Positions 16,701 to 25,199 of a stretch of 64,000 nucleotides of DNA are shown piece after piece (the stretch's first letter is position 1; each line of letters opens with the position of its first letter). The position numbers and the translations under genes are program-made. The notes under the pieces were generated by a model. That model worked only from the letters and a program-made list of their open reading frames with translations, was not told the origin of the DNA and searched no databases. Source of the stretch: Verrucomicrobia bacterium LW23 (lineage in GTDB: Bacteria; Verrucomicrobiota; Verrucomicrobiia; Methylacidiphilales; UBA1321); contig QAZA01000045.1 in the NCBI GenBank assembly GCA_003054695.1, positions 879,956-943,955 of the forward strand, written 5' to 3'.

Positions 16701-19080
16701 CATCATCCTCAGCGGCGCTAACACTACTCAAGTGATGACAGTCAATACGCTTGACCCGGTGGTTTTAAATGCCCTTGGTTTTACTCAGGGATACTCCCTC
16801 TCTCAGGGCGGCGCCGGGCTTTACGTGGACAACAGCTTCGTCACGTTGTCGAACTCGGCCGTCTATAGCAACAGAGCTGTTTTATCCCAGCCCGGCGGCG
16901 GTATTGCCATAGACGGCGGCACCCTCCGTATCATCGATTCGGAGATCTACAATAACTTCTCCAGCAGCAGCTCCGGCGGCGGCCTCTATGCCTATGGCAG
17001 CACTGTATGGATCGATAACTCCACGTTTTATGACAATTCATCGTACAACTACGGCGGGGCCATCGAAGCAGTCAACCTGAACCTGCTGGCCATTACCAAC
17101 AGCACCTTTACGGGAAACGACAGCCAGTACGGCGGCGCGCTAGATCTCGACAACTCTCCCACCCTTATAATCAACAGCACCATAGCGGGGAACTGGGTGA
17201 TAGGTGATGCGGATGGAGCCGGCATTTATAGCTATAACAGCAATGTGCAGGTACAAAATTCCATCGTGGCGAACAACATCGGCGACGCGGATGTTGCCAA
17301 CAACTTTGTCGACCTGGGCGGCAACCTGATCGGCAACAGAGGTACCAGCGTAGGCTGGACGACATCCACGCTGGTGGGAACAAGCGCTTCTCCCATTGAT
17401 GCGCTTCTCTCCCCCCTGGGCAACTATGGCGGCCCCACCAAGACCATGGCACTGCTGCCCGGCAGCCTGGCGATCAACGGCGGCATTGCGTCTGGAGCAC
17501 CCGCAACGGATCAGCGCGGCCAGACGCGCGTGGGCAACGTGGATATCGGCGCCTATGAATCGCGCGGCTTCACCTACACGGCCTTGAGCGGCGGCGGACA
17601 GTCCGCCGTCATCACCAACGCTTTTGCCGCGCCACTGGTCGTCAGCGTCACGGCCCTGGATACCCTGCTGACCGATCTGACCGGCGGCCTGGTCACGCTC
17701 ACCGTTCCCGGGGGTGGAGCAAGCGCCACCGGCACGCTTACCCAAACCATTGGAGCCTCCAACCAGGCCAGCTTTTCGCTGACCGCCAACGACACAGCCG
17801 GCTCGTACAACGTGGTCGTGCAGGCCGATCCCTCCCAGATATTTGCGCTGACCAACAGCAAAATGACGCTCGTCATCACCCCAACGTCCGGCCAGTCCAA
17901 AGTATATGGCGAGGCCGACCCAGGCACGCTGGGTACCAACTACACCATTACCAGCGGCAATCTCGTCAGCGCCGACAGCCTGAGCGGCCTGCTGGTACGC
18001 GATACGGGCGACAATGCCGGCTATTACCAGATATTCCTGGGCTCAGTCGGCATTTCCAATCCCGGGCGTGCTTCCAACTACGACGTTGTGCTCGATTCCA
18101 CGCCTGTCTTCTTCGAAATCACCAAACGACCGCTCACGATCACTCCGGACTCCGGCCAGAGCAAAGTATACGGCGAAGCAGATCCGGCCACTCTCGGCAC
18201 CGCCTACACGATTACAAGCGGCACCCTGGTGGCTCCCGGCGACCTGACCGGCGCGCTGGAGCGACAGGCCGGCATCAACGTCGGATCGTACCAGATCCTG
18301 CTCGGCACGCTGGGCAATCCCAACTACGAGCTCACACTCGATCCGTCCGCCGTTTTCTTCAGCATAACACCACGAGCCCTCACCATCACGCCGGATTCGG
18401 GCCAGGCGAAAGTATACGGCAACGCCGATCCGACCTCGTACACCTACAGCATCACAAGCGGCACGCTCGTCTCCGGCGATACCTTCACCGGCAGCCTGGC
18501 ACGCGTCGCGGGACAAAATGTCGGCCTGTACAACATCCTGCTGGGTAGCCTGCAGGCGGGCCCCAATTACACGGTAACGCTGGACCCATTGCCGGTATCT
18601 TTCGCCATCACGCCCCGCCCAATTACCATCACCCCCACGTCAGGCCAGGGCAAAGCCTTTGGCGAATCCGATCCCGCCTTCACGTACAGCATCACCACCG
18701 GCAACCTCGTCTTCGCCGACAGCCTGTCCGGCAGCCTCTCCCGCGTCCCCGGTGAGTCGAGCGGAGACTACGCGCTGCTCCCCGGCAGCCTCACCGCCGG
18801 CGGCAACTACATTACCACCATTGTCGGCGGCATTTTCTTCACCATAGGACCCGTTCCGCCCCCCCTGCCTGCCATCCTCGACCCCACCATCATCGTAGAC
18901 CCCGCCCTTGTATCCCAGCTTGACGCCACCCGTGGCCGTAATAACGAAGACGAACGCTACTACCTCCATAACTCACTCCCCTCCTACCAGTCCGGCATCT
19001 ACTACGCCCCCGCAGCCCACCCCACCCCAGCCGGCACCCTCCTGCACTCCTCCAGCTACGACCTGTTCTCCCCGCGATAA
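13753..19080 (+). CDS. Giant filamentous-haemagglutinin-type adhesin with MBG repeats
   Basis: Predicted surface or secreted adhesin of 1775 residues. Residues 1-34 form a long signal peptide (LAKLFAVLWCMCWVALPVQLL core). Residues 36-180 form a TPS/haemagglutinin N-terminal domain (INWKDFSIKHGDTTTFVQP, VYLINPQGVVVGKTGRVNTGG). Two parallel beta-helix stretches follow (about 540-900 and 905-1275), rich in Asn-Ser-Thr ladders such as LRNSTVRNN, each closed by a choice-of-anchor-Q-like LxPLGxYGGPTxTxALLxGSxAxxxG and DQRG. About 1373-1700 holds four MBG-type repeats starting TPxSGQxKVYGExDP. The C-terminus (LLHSSSYDLFSPR) has no LPXTG or PEP-CTERM motif. No TpsB transporter gene is in the window, so the export partner is unknown. 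Confidence 0.9.
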   Translation: MIHRSRCFHLAKLFAVLWCMCWVALPVQLLPLMANPSGGTVTGGSANIGGSPGNVTVNQSSQRAVINWKDFSIKHGDTTTFVQPGSSSATLNRVTGGQTSQINGTLNANGKVYLINPQGVVVGKTGRVNTGGGFTASALDVSDQEFMAGKGMTFKGSSKASVVNEGKIRAAQGDVMLIARQVENKGRITARNGEVHLVGGSEVLVQPSGTQGQRVFIKSGPGSVSNSGTIRATAAELRAAGGNEYALAVNNSGVIRATGVDRSGGRIVLKAEGGSGAAGTGRVQNSGRLIAAGKAPGKKGGSVVVTGEEVRLTSTSHIDVSSTATDGTGGTVNIGGGFQGKDPDIAHADTTILEAGSLINANGGRKGGTVVVWSDVATSFQGTITAEGAEVSPGNWTGTGGFVEVSSKGYLDFRGTVEVPGGTLLLDPATLTITTSGYGTLPGPPYANDPAQSTLNVSLISTALRFGDVILSATDAIILDAPLNTLSSATYSLTMQTTAPGGTITFNSPANLHGNLTLDTANLVLNAPITMNGSAVLSGTATTINVGAAGRIQNAVDAASTVTPATVNLAAATYYENVNISGASAKSINIMGVTGTVINGNGNRSTEGGSLDTGTGDGSVFRINAAGISVTLDTLTITNGNVGNPGGGGIYISGGATVALRNSTVRNNRSSFIASGVLLNSGTLNVTNSTIAYNSGPSDGGGLYNYAGTMTVENSTINNNNGSYGGGIFVAPTSISTTITNSTISDNAASTTGGGIRARGPVTVLNSTISDNTSSQGGGIASGASGIVTLRNTIVANSKAGTDLYTNGGSFVDGGYNIVENVGNVTGVFGLAGSNTRTATDPGLAPLGWYGGPTQTHALLAGSLALDAGGPTSVTLDQRGHNDNGARNDIGAFEARTQGSFTWTVTTRADYGPASAPIANSLRMGLDLEEKPSSIVFNIPDSEAVNGTWRITIASGATPFRVTFGVNIDGSTQPGWSTSTGPVIILSGANTTQVMTVNTLDPVVLNALGFTQGYSLSQGGAGLYVDNSFVTLSNSAVYSNRAVLSQPGGGIAIDGGTLRIIDSEIYNNFSSSSSGGGLYAYGSTVWIDNSTFYDNSSYNYGGAIEAVNLNLLAITNSTFTGNDSQYGGALDLDNSPTLIINSTIAGNWVIGDADGAGIYSYNSNVQVQNSIVANNIGDADVANNFVDLGGNLIGNRGTSVGWTTSTLVGTSASPIDALLSPLGNYGGPTKTMALLPGSLAINGGIASGAPATDQRGQTRVGNVDIGAYESRGFTYTALSGGGQSAVITNAFAAPLVVSVTALDTLLTDLTGGLVTLTVPGGGASATGTLTQTIGASNQASFSLTANDTAGSYNVVVQADPSQIFALTNSKMTLVITPTSGQSKVYGEADPGTLGTNYTITSGNLVSADSLSGLLVRDTGDNAGYYQIFLGSVGISNPGRASNYDVVLDSTPVFFEITKRPLTITPDSGQSKVYGEADPATLGTAYTITSGTLVAPGDLTGALERQAGINVGSYQILLGTLGNPNYELTLDPSAVFFSITPRALTITPDSGQAKVYGNADPTSYTYSITSGTLVSGDTFTGSLARVAGQNVGLYNILLGSLQAGPNYTVTLDPLPVSFAITPRPITITPTSGQGKAFGESDPAFTYSITTGNLVFADSLSGSLSRVPGESSGDYALLPGSLTAGGNYITTIVGGIFFTIGPVPPPLPAILDPTIIVDPALVSQLDATRGRNNEDERYYLHNSLPSYQSGIYYAPAAHPTPAGTLLHSSSYDLFSPR

Positions 19081-19134
19081 GCGCTCTGCCGCCTCCGGCA
19101 AACGCCCTTCTGGCCCGCGACGAACGTACAGCCT

Positions 19135-20403
19135 TTAGTTCGCCGGCGCCGCGGGCGGCGTGGCGGTGGGCTGGCCCTGGGGGGTGGGGGCGGGGGGGAC
19201 GAGTTCGGCCAGGGGGGCAGGTTCGATGCGTTCGTCTTGCAGGCGGCCCTCGTAGTTGATGCGCAGGACGTAGCCGTAGTACTCGCGGCCGTCGGGCGTG
19301 TTGAGGCTGAAGTTGACTTTCAGCGTCTCGCGGTTGCCGGACTTCCAGGTGGGCTGGGGATTCTCGAACATCGGCTTGATCTGCGCCGCCGTGGGGGCGA
19401 TGCGGCCGTCCGGCAGTTTGTCGTAGAAGAACAGCTTGATGCCGACCTGGCCCGCATCAATCGTCTCGAGCTCGCCGGCGCCGATTACGATGCGCATGGA
19501 GAACTCATTGTTGGGGCGGGTGGGATTTCCTCCTGCGCGCTCCACTTTATCGATAAAGAGACGCTTTTGAAGCGTGCTTTCGATGGAAATCTTCTGCTCC
19601 GTGGGCACCAGCAGCGCCAGCTGCTCCTTGGCCGCCAGGTAGGGCGCGCCGATGGAGGAGCCCAGGTCAATGAGCTTTTGCCAGTACACCTTCGCGTCTT
19701 CCTTGCGGTTGTTTTCGGTGTACAGGGTGGCGAGTTTGAGGAGCGTGTTGGGGTCGCGCTGATCCAGCGCCAGGGCCTCGTGGAAGTTGCGTTCGGCGCC
19801 GTCCACGTCGCCTAACTCCTTCAGCCGCAGGCCTTCGGCGTTGATGGTGTGGATGCGGCGGCGCACCTCGGCGGTGGCGTCGTTCATCAGCCCGCCCTGG
19901 TTATGCATCACGGGCACGCTGTCGCTGGGCGCGGCGCGCGGGGGCTCGACACCGGGCTCGTTGGCGGTGGTCAGGATGGTGTCCTCGGGCGGCGTCAGCA
20001 CTGAGGGCGGGGGGGCAGAGGCCGGTGTCTGGCCGGGGCCGGTGTGCTCGTAGGACTGCGCCGCGGGTTGATGCGCCGGGTCGGCAGGTGCGCCGGGCTG
20101 GTGAGACGCGGTGGCCGGGGGCTGCTGTCCGGCGTTGGGGGTGGCGTCCGGCACCACAAAGTCATTTTTGGGCGGCGTCAGCGCGCGGTCCGGCTCGTTC
20201 TCCAGCGCTTTGGCCACGGCCTGGGCGTTGGCGGTGGCGGCGCGCAGCCAGAAGATGGAGCCGATCGCCGCGACCTGCACCAGCACCACGCCCACGATCA
20301 GAGCCACCGCGATGGAGAAGGTGGGGGGGCGCAACCTGCGGACGACGAGGGAGACATCCGGCGCGTGCCCTTGCGGGTGCTGCTGAGTAGGCTGCGTGGC
20401 CAT
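19135..20403 (-). CDS. Membrane-anchored TPR protein
   Basis: A 422-residue protein with a cytoplasmic basic N-terminus, one membrane helix (about 29-53, FSIAVALIVGVVLVQVAAIG), and a long Pro/Ala/Gln-rich linker. A TPR pair sits around 190-260 (GLRLKELGDVDGAERNFHEALALD, LLKLATLYTENNRKEDAKVYW). A beta-rich C-terminal domain (about 290-400) has NEFSMRIVIGAGE and YYGYVLRINYEGRL, followed by a Pro-rich tail. It probably faces the periplasm and acts in protein-protein contacts. The ATG at 20403 is preferred over the 20619 start because it begins just before the membrane helix. It converges on the adhesin gene (54-base gap). No specific function is recognised. Confidence 0.78.
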   Translation of the reverse strand: MATQPTQQHPQGHAPDVSLVVRRLRPPTFSIAVALIVGVVLVQVAAIGSIFWLRAATANAQAVAKALENEPDRALTPPKNDFVVPDATPNAGQQPPATASHQPGAPADPAHQPAAQSYEHTGPGQTPASAPPPSVLTPPEDTILTTANEPGVEPPRAAPSDSVPVMHNQGGLMNDATAEVRRRIHTINAEGLRLKELGDVDGAERNFHEALALDQRDPNTLLKLATLYTENNRKEDAKVYWQKLIDLGSSIGAPYLAAKEQLALLVPTEQKISIESTLQKRLFIDKVERAGGNPTRPNNEFSMRIVIGAGELETIDAGQVGIKLFFYDKLPDGRIAPTAAQIKPMFENPQPTWKSGNRETLKVNFSLNTPDGREYYGYVLRINYEGRLQDERIEPAPLAELVPPAPTPQGQPTATPPAAPAN

Positions 20404-20630
20404 TTGTGGTAATTCGGGTGGGGAGAGGGGAGAGGCTTGTCGGCGCCTTAAGCTTTGGCCGGCAGAGTAACGCCGTCGCATTATCCGCGAAACTGTGCGG
20501 CAGGTCAAAGGGAGAAAGCTGGAAAATGCGGCTCGCGGTTGGATTGAATCAAATGTATCCATCAATTTCGCCTGAACTATAACCTTAAAGCAGGTGGCTG
20601 GACCCCTCCTTACTCCCACAACAAGGGGAT

Positions 20631-20837
20631 GGGTTAACCACGGAGCACACGAAGCACACGGAATCTACGGAGCAGACGAAAAAGGGGTGGGAATCCTGTC
20701 GAAATTGATGCCTTCACCTTCCGAGATTCTCGAATACAAAACATTCGCTCCCACCGCAATGTGGACATTCTCCCTTGCCTGTTACCCTTCTTCCCCTCCG
20801 CAGATTCCGTGTGCTTCGTGTGCTCCGTGGTTAAATC
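20631..20837. repeat. Long inverted repeat (family C, copy 1)
   Basis: Arms 20631-20672 (starts gggttaaccacggagcacac) and 20796-20837 (ends gtgctccgtggttaaatcc) are near-perfect complements of about 40 bases around a 123-base interior. The unit resembles the widely dispersed ACCACGAAG/GCACACGAAG repeats I recall from environmental Planctomycetes, Verrucomicrobia and relatives. It lies between the divergent TPR and chemoreceptor genes, so it overlaps their promoter region. Confidence 0.9.
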
Positions 20838-21002
20838 CTCCGTCGCACTGCTTTCGCTCGCGCCCCTTTTCGCCCGGCGGCGCAAAGCAGGCTGGCGTTT
20901 CTGGCGCGGCGTTGTAGGGTGAGGGTGCGTCTGGCGGGGCGCGATGCGATGCCTGCGCCGGGTGCGATGCGGTTCCCTTTCCTCTCCCCGCCCCGCCTGA
21001 GC

Positions 21003-23126
21003 ATGGCCATCAACTTTGCTACCAAATATCTGTTTAAGGCATCGCTGCGCCACAAGATCTTCTTTTTTGGCGTGCTGCTGCCTATCGCGGCGCTGGTGCT
21101 GGCGGTGGCCTTTATCCCGTGGTTTGTCAGCAGCCATGTGGAGGAGCTGGCGCGCGAATCGAGCATGCGGGAGCTGAGCGCCGCCTGGCGCGTGGTGGAT
21201 CGCCTGAACGCCGAGGCGCTGGCCGACGCGCGCGGCATGGCGGTGGCGGAGGAGTTTGGCAGCTTTCGCAAGCCGGAGATGACCGTACGGCTGCTCCAGG
21301 CGTCGCTCGTCAGCGCCCCCTGGGCGCGCGGCGTGTTTATTGCGTACGAGCCCCCCGGCGCGGACATCACCACCAACTACACACTCCTCAGCCGCGGCAA
21401 CACGCAGGGCCTTACGGAGAACGCCCGGTACGCGCCCCACATCCTGCGCGGTGCGGATTTCCAGAGCTCGGGCCCCCCTGTGGTGGCAGCCCTGGAGAAT
21501 CCCGACTCCCTGCACGTGTACCGCGGCCTGCGCAACCGCTTTAGCGGCCTGCCGGAGTTTACCGGCGTGGACTCCGCGCTGGTAAGCAGCGTGGTGAACC
21601 GGCCGGGCCAGAGCCCGCCGCCGGGCGGCGGCATTGTGGGCGAGCCCGTGCTGCGCAGCGACACGCAGGAGCGCAACACCCTCATCATCCCTTTCGGCCA
21701 GCCCATTATGCTGGACGGCAAGTTTATGGGCGTGGCCGGCATCGAGCGCGCTTCCACGGACTTTGACGCGGTGCTTAGGGAGGAGGGGCAGCTTTTTGGC
21801 GCCAGCTACACGCTCATCAGCGCGGCAGGGCGCGTGATTGCGGACACGCAGACGCCGGAGAATCGCGGCCGCCTTATCGAGCAAATGCCGCAGGGCGAGG
21901 ATCTGCGCATGGTGATGAACGACACGGGCGCGGCCATGCAGATCAAGCGGCAGGATAATGATGACAGCCTGCGCCTGGCAGCCCGTATCCCCAACGGGAA
22001 CTGGCTGCTGGTGATGCAGATACCCTACACCAAGTACTACGCGCCGCTGCGCCGCATTGTGCATATTTTCATCGCCTACACGGCGGTGGCCAGCGTGGTG
22101 ATTATCATTGGCGCCCTGGTTTTCTCCGGCACGGTTACCCAGCGCGTTACGGCCGCCTCCGATGCGACCGCCCGCGTGGCGCGGGGCGACCTGGACTTTG
22201 AGGTTGTCGCCACCGGCAGCGACGAGACGGGCGCGCTTTTGCGCGAGGTGCGCGAGATGGTGCTGACGCTGCGGCGCCTTATCGGCCTGGTGCAAAGCTC
22301 TACGCGCCAGGTCATTATGGCTTCCGGCAATATCGATGTGGCTTGCGCCAAGCAGGAGGAGGTGACGCATTCGGTCAACACCTCCGCCACGGAGATTTCC
22401 GCCTCGGTGGTGGAGATTGACGCCACCGTGCTCAAGCTCGTCTTTACGATGGATTCCATCGCCAAAAGCGGCCATAGCACCAAGGAGCTTGCGCGCGAAG
22501 GCCGCACCGGGCTGCTCGAAATCATCGGCAGCATGCAGCAGTTGCAGGCGGCCAGCGGCATCATTTCGTCGCGCCTCACGGTCATCAGCAAGCGTGCGGA
22601 AGACATTACGCGCGTGGTGGATGTAATGAGCAAGGTGGCGGAGCAAACCAACCTGCTGTCGCTCAACGCCGCCATTGAGGCCGAGAAGGCCGGCGAGTAT
22701 GGCCTGGGCTTTGCCGTCGTTGCCGCGGAGATCCGCAAGCTGGCCGACCGCACCGCCACCGCCGCGCAGGAGATCCGCACCACCATCCGCCAGATGGACA
22801 GCTCCATCACCGCCGGCGTGATGGAGATGGACAAGTTCTGCCTCTCCGTACGCAGCAGCACCACGCAAACGGAGACGATTGCGCAAAGCCTGACGCAGAT
22901 CCTCGAGCAGGTGGAGAGCCTCCTGCCGAAGTTTGACCGCGTGCGCGCCGACATGCAGACGCACAGCCAGCAAAACCGGCAGATCTCCGAGGCGATGCAG
23001 CAGCTGAAAAGCAACGCCACGCTCAGCCTGGAGTCGCTGCGCGAGTTTCGCCAGGCCAGCACCCGCCTCAAGGAGGCCAGCAAGCTCCTGGAAGACGAGC
23101 TGGCTTACTTCCGGCTGAAGTCGTAG
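21003..23126 (+). CDS. Methyl-accepting chemotaxis protein with large periplasmic sensor
   Basis: Membrane chemoreceptor of 707 residues that should signal to a CheA-CheW complex. The first membrane helix is at about 16-38 (FGVLLPIAALVLAVAFIPWF). A periplasmic PDC/dCache-like domain (about 40-345) contains GVFIAYEPPGAD, LIIPFGQPIMLDGKFMGVAGIE and YTLISAAGRVIADT. A second helix lies near 355-378 (IAYTAVASVVIIIGALVF), then HAMP (about 380-432). The signalling tip around 540-590 is VAEQTNLLSLNAAIEAEKAG followed by FAVVAAEIRKLADRTA; the usual Arg in the tip YGRGF is Leu here. The 21003 ATG (MAINFATKY) is preferred to 20919. No che genes are nearby, so it is an orphan receptor. Ligand unknown. Confidence 0.9.
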   Translation: MAINFATKYLFKASLRHKIFFFGVLLPIAALVLAVAFIPWFVSSHVEELARESSMRELSAAWRVVDRLNAEALADARGMAVAEEFGSFRKPEMTVRLLQASLVSAPWARGVFIAYEPPGADITTNYTLLSRGNTQGLTENARYAPHILRGADFQSSGPPVVAALENPDSLHVYRGLRNRFSGLPEFTGVDSALVSSVVNRPGQSPPPGGGIVGEPVLRSDTQERNTLIIPFGQPIMLDGKFMGVAGIERASTDFDAVLREEGQLFGASYTLISAAGRVIADTQTPENRGRLIEQMPQGEDLRMVMNDTGAAMQIKRQDNDDSLRLAARIPNGNWLLVMQIPYTKYYAPLRRIVHIFIAYTAVASVVIIIGALVFSGTVTQRVTAASDATARVARGDLDFEVVATGSDETGALLREVREMVLTLRRLIGLVQSSTRQVIMASGNIDVACAKQEEVTHSVNTSATEISASVVEIDATVLKLVFTMDSIAKSGHSTKELAREGRTGLLEIIGSMQQLQAASGIISSRLTVISKRAEDITRVVDVMSKVAEQTNLLSLNAAIEAEKAGEYGLGFAVVAAEIRKLADRTATAAQEIRTTIRQMDSSITAGVMEMDKFCLSVRSSTTQTETIAQSLTQILEQVESLLPKFDRVRADMQTHSQQNRQISEAMQQLKSNATLSLESLREFRQASTRLKEASKLLEDELAYFRLKS

Positions 23127-23667
23127 CGGAGATCTCTGCGTGCGGCGGCAGCAGTTCCGAAAGCAAGTTGTAGACACCGGAGAACGCTTCAGAGCAGGCC
23201 TTGCTCTAACTCATTGAACTTCGAGGAGCGCCGACAGGGCTGCATGTTCCTCGCACAGTACTGCTCCAGATGCGATGGAAGCACGGAGCGATTCTCAAAC
23301 CTGGGGGTGATTCTGTCACTCAGACCGCGCTGCCCGGGCCCGTGACGCGACATTTTTTGTTTTTATTGCGTTTGCGATATACATGTGCTGAACAAACTGG
23401 GGCTGAAACGGTTGTGCATTAAAAATAAGATATTACGCGTTGGTGCGTGTAATTAGCGGCAAAGCTTTTGTTTTTCAGCGCGTTGTCAAAGTAAATACCT
23501 ATGTATCAATATTTTGAACGAAATTTTCGTGTTGCGGACGTTCCGAAATTGCTGCAGGAAGGTTCCGCAACGGCGGCGCAGTATCCCTCCGGATCAGCGC
23601 CCGCGGGTCAGGTCCCGCACTCGCCGCGCCACGCCTTTCCGCTTCGCATCCGCAACGCACGCACACC
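23127..23667. other. Spacer with AT-rich promoter-like zone
   Basis: About 540 bases. 23340-23520 is clearly AT-rich against its surroundings (runs such as cattttttgtttttattgcg) and probably holds the promoter of the protease gene, for example TTGTCA near 23484 followed by AT-rich hexamers. No intrinsic terminator after the chemoreceptor gene was convincing. A short frame from 23501 (MYQYFERNFRVADVP) runs into the protease gene in another frame and is not called. Confidence 0.45.
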
Positions 23668-24774
23668 ATGGCAGCCACCTTCCTTACCCCTATCGCAACA
23701 CCCGGCGCCCTGGCTCCGGCTCTGTGCGCCCGGGCCCGGGGTGCGTGGATGGCCGCGCGTGGCCTCACCGTCTCTTACGCCGCCCTGACGCTGAGCCTGG
23801 GCTTTGCCCTTGCCGCCGCCCCAGCGACGGCCCGGGCCGAGCAGCCTGCCGGCGCTGTGGAGCAGCGCGCGATGCCCGACGCCGGGCGTGTGGAGCCCGG
23901 CCTGCGTGCCGGCACCGCCGCCGTAACCTCCCCGCGCCAGGACGGCACGGTTCGCGTTGCCTCCCTCAACACCCCCGGCCGGCAGGAGATTGGCGAGCCC
24001 ACGCCCGCGCTGCAGCCGCTGCCCTCCAGCCCCCGCGGCTATGGGCGCGCCACCCTTTTCTCTCAGCGGCACGAGAGCCTGCCCAACGGCGGGCAGATGT
24101 ACTGCGGGCCCGCCGCCGCCGTCAACGCGCTGGGCTGGCTGGGGCAGACGGCGCCGCTGCGCAACGACACCACGTGGCTGGCCGCCATGCGCGAGCTGGG
24201 CGCCTGCATGAACACCGACCCCGTGCAGGGCACCACCCCGGCGCAGCTGCTGGACGGCCTGGAGCGCTACCTGCGCGAGAAATTCTCTCCGATGGCGCGC
24301 ATCAGCTACCTGGGCTGCCGCGAGGTGCCCGGCCGCTTCTCCGAAGGGATGCGCCCGCAGCTGTGGAACATGCGCTCCAGCGGCCGCGAGGCGGTGATGG
24401 TCAACATCGGCTGGTACAAGCGCATTGAAGGCACCAGCATTTACCAGCGCGTCGGCGGCCACTGGGTCAGCCTTAAAGAGGCCACCTTGACGAGCGAGGG
24501 CGATGTTCTTGTCGTCCTGCACGATCCCTATCCCCGCAACGGCGGCCGCGAGCACCGCACCATCGTCACCCCCCTGGCCGACGGCACCCTTACCGGCGGC
24601 GACGTCCGCGGCCGCTGCATGGCCCGCGGCTTCTTCAAGCTGGACGACCGCTACCCGCGCATCACCAAGGCGGACTGCGGCATCATCGACGGCGTCGTCA
24701 TCATGGATATCGGCACCAACCCCACCAATACGGCGCAGGGGCAGGGCGCGAATCGCCAGGCCAGCGCCAGGTAA
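23668..24774 (+). CDS. Secreted C39-like papain-fold peptidase
   Basis: A 368-residue exported protein with a predicted cysteine-protease fold. The catalytic Cys146 lies in GGQMYCGPAAAVNAL, His265 in RVGGHWVSL, and an Asp follows in VLHDPYP, the order expected of peptidase C39-like domains (PF13529 type). A hydrophobic export segment (SYAALTLSLGFALAAAPATA) is at about 36-55. If translation starts at the second ATG (23749, MAARGLTV) it becomes a normal N-terminal signal peptide, so 23749 is a real alternative start. The linker 60-125 is Ala/Pro-rich. No ABC exporter is adjacent, so a bacteriocin-leader role is unlikely. A role in the envelope or outside the cell is inferred. Confidence 0.8.
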   Translation: MAATFLTPIATPGALAPALCARARGAWMAARGLTVSYAALTLSLGFALAAAPATARAEQPAGAVEQRAMPDAGRVEPGLRAGTAAVTSPRQDGTVRVASLNTPGRQEIGEPTPALQPLPSSPRGYGRATLFSQRHESLPNGGQMYCGPAAAVNALGWLGQTAPLRNDTTWLAAMRELGACMNTDPVQGTTPAQLLDGLERYLREKFSPMARISYLGCREVPGRFSEGMRPQLWNMRSSGREAVMVNIGWYKRIEGTSIYQRVGGHWVSLKEATLTSEGDVLVVLHDPYPRNGGREHRTIVTPLADGTLTGGDVRGRCMARGFFKLDDRYPRITKADCGIIDGVVIMDIGTNPTNTAQGQGANRQASAR

Positions 24775-25199
24775 GAGAAAGGTGAAGGGCGGCCGGGGAG
24801 TTATACCACGGAAAGGGAGCGAATCGGGAGCCCGAAACGGGGCCGGGGAGAAAGTGATCCGGGATTGGCGGATACTTTACGGTAATGTAGCCGGTCGCGG
24901 CCTATCTCCCTCCCCCCTCTATCCCCACTTAGCGGCTTTGTCCCCCTTCGTGCGAAACTATTCCCTCAGAGCATCAGAGGGGACTATTTCGCACGAAGGG
25001 GGACAAAGCCGCTAAGTGGGGATAGAGGGGGAGTGGATGGGGCCCTTGCGGGCTCTCTTCTTTCCTCGGCGAATTTTCAGTTTCGCAACGCGCCTGTTCG
25101 CGATACATTCCTCGGATTGATTGCGATCGCGTTTTTGTTGAGACGCGTCGCAACGAGGAAATCATCCCCTCTGCACAGCTAAGCTTAGATTTTCAGCCC
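24775..25199. other. Spacer between protease and oligoendopeptidase genes
   Basis: About 425 bases. 24803-24850 holds a degenerate half of the accacgg-type repeat (ataccacggaaagggagcg). A long palindrome occupies 24910-25033. The final 165 bases are less structured and should contain the oligoendopeptidase promoter; no hexamer pair stands out. Confidence 0.5.
24910..25033. repeat. Long inverted repeat (family B, copy 2)
   Basis: Arms of about 50 bases: 24910-24960 (core acttagcggctttgtccccc) and 24982-25033, with a loop of about 20 bases. It shares the CTTAGCGGCTT-TGTCCCCCTT core with the copy at 8788-8904, while the loop-side sequence differs, so each arm pair has changed in a compensating way. 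Confidence 0.92.

Noticed and set aside
20634-23177. A very long open frame on the minus strand opposite the chemoreceptor gene
   Set aside because: Its translation is rich in His, Arg, Gly and Ala with no domain pattern, and the plus strand has clear chemoreceptor motifs. Such antisense frames are a by-product of high-GC third positions.
23501-23788. Small gene starting MYQYFERNFRVADVP
   Set aside because: It overlaps the first 120 bases of the protease gene in another frame, and its second half is Pro/Ser/Arg-rich shadow sequence.
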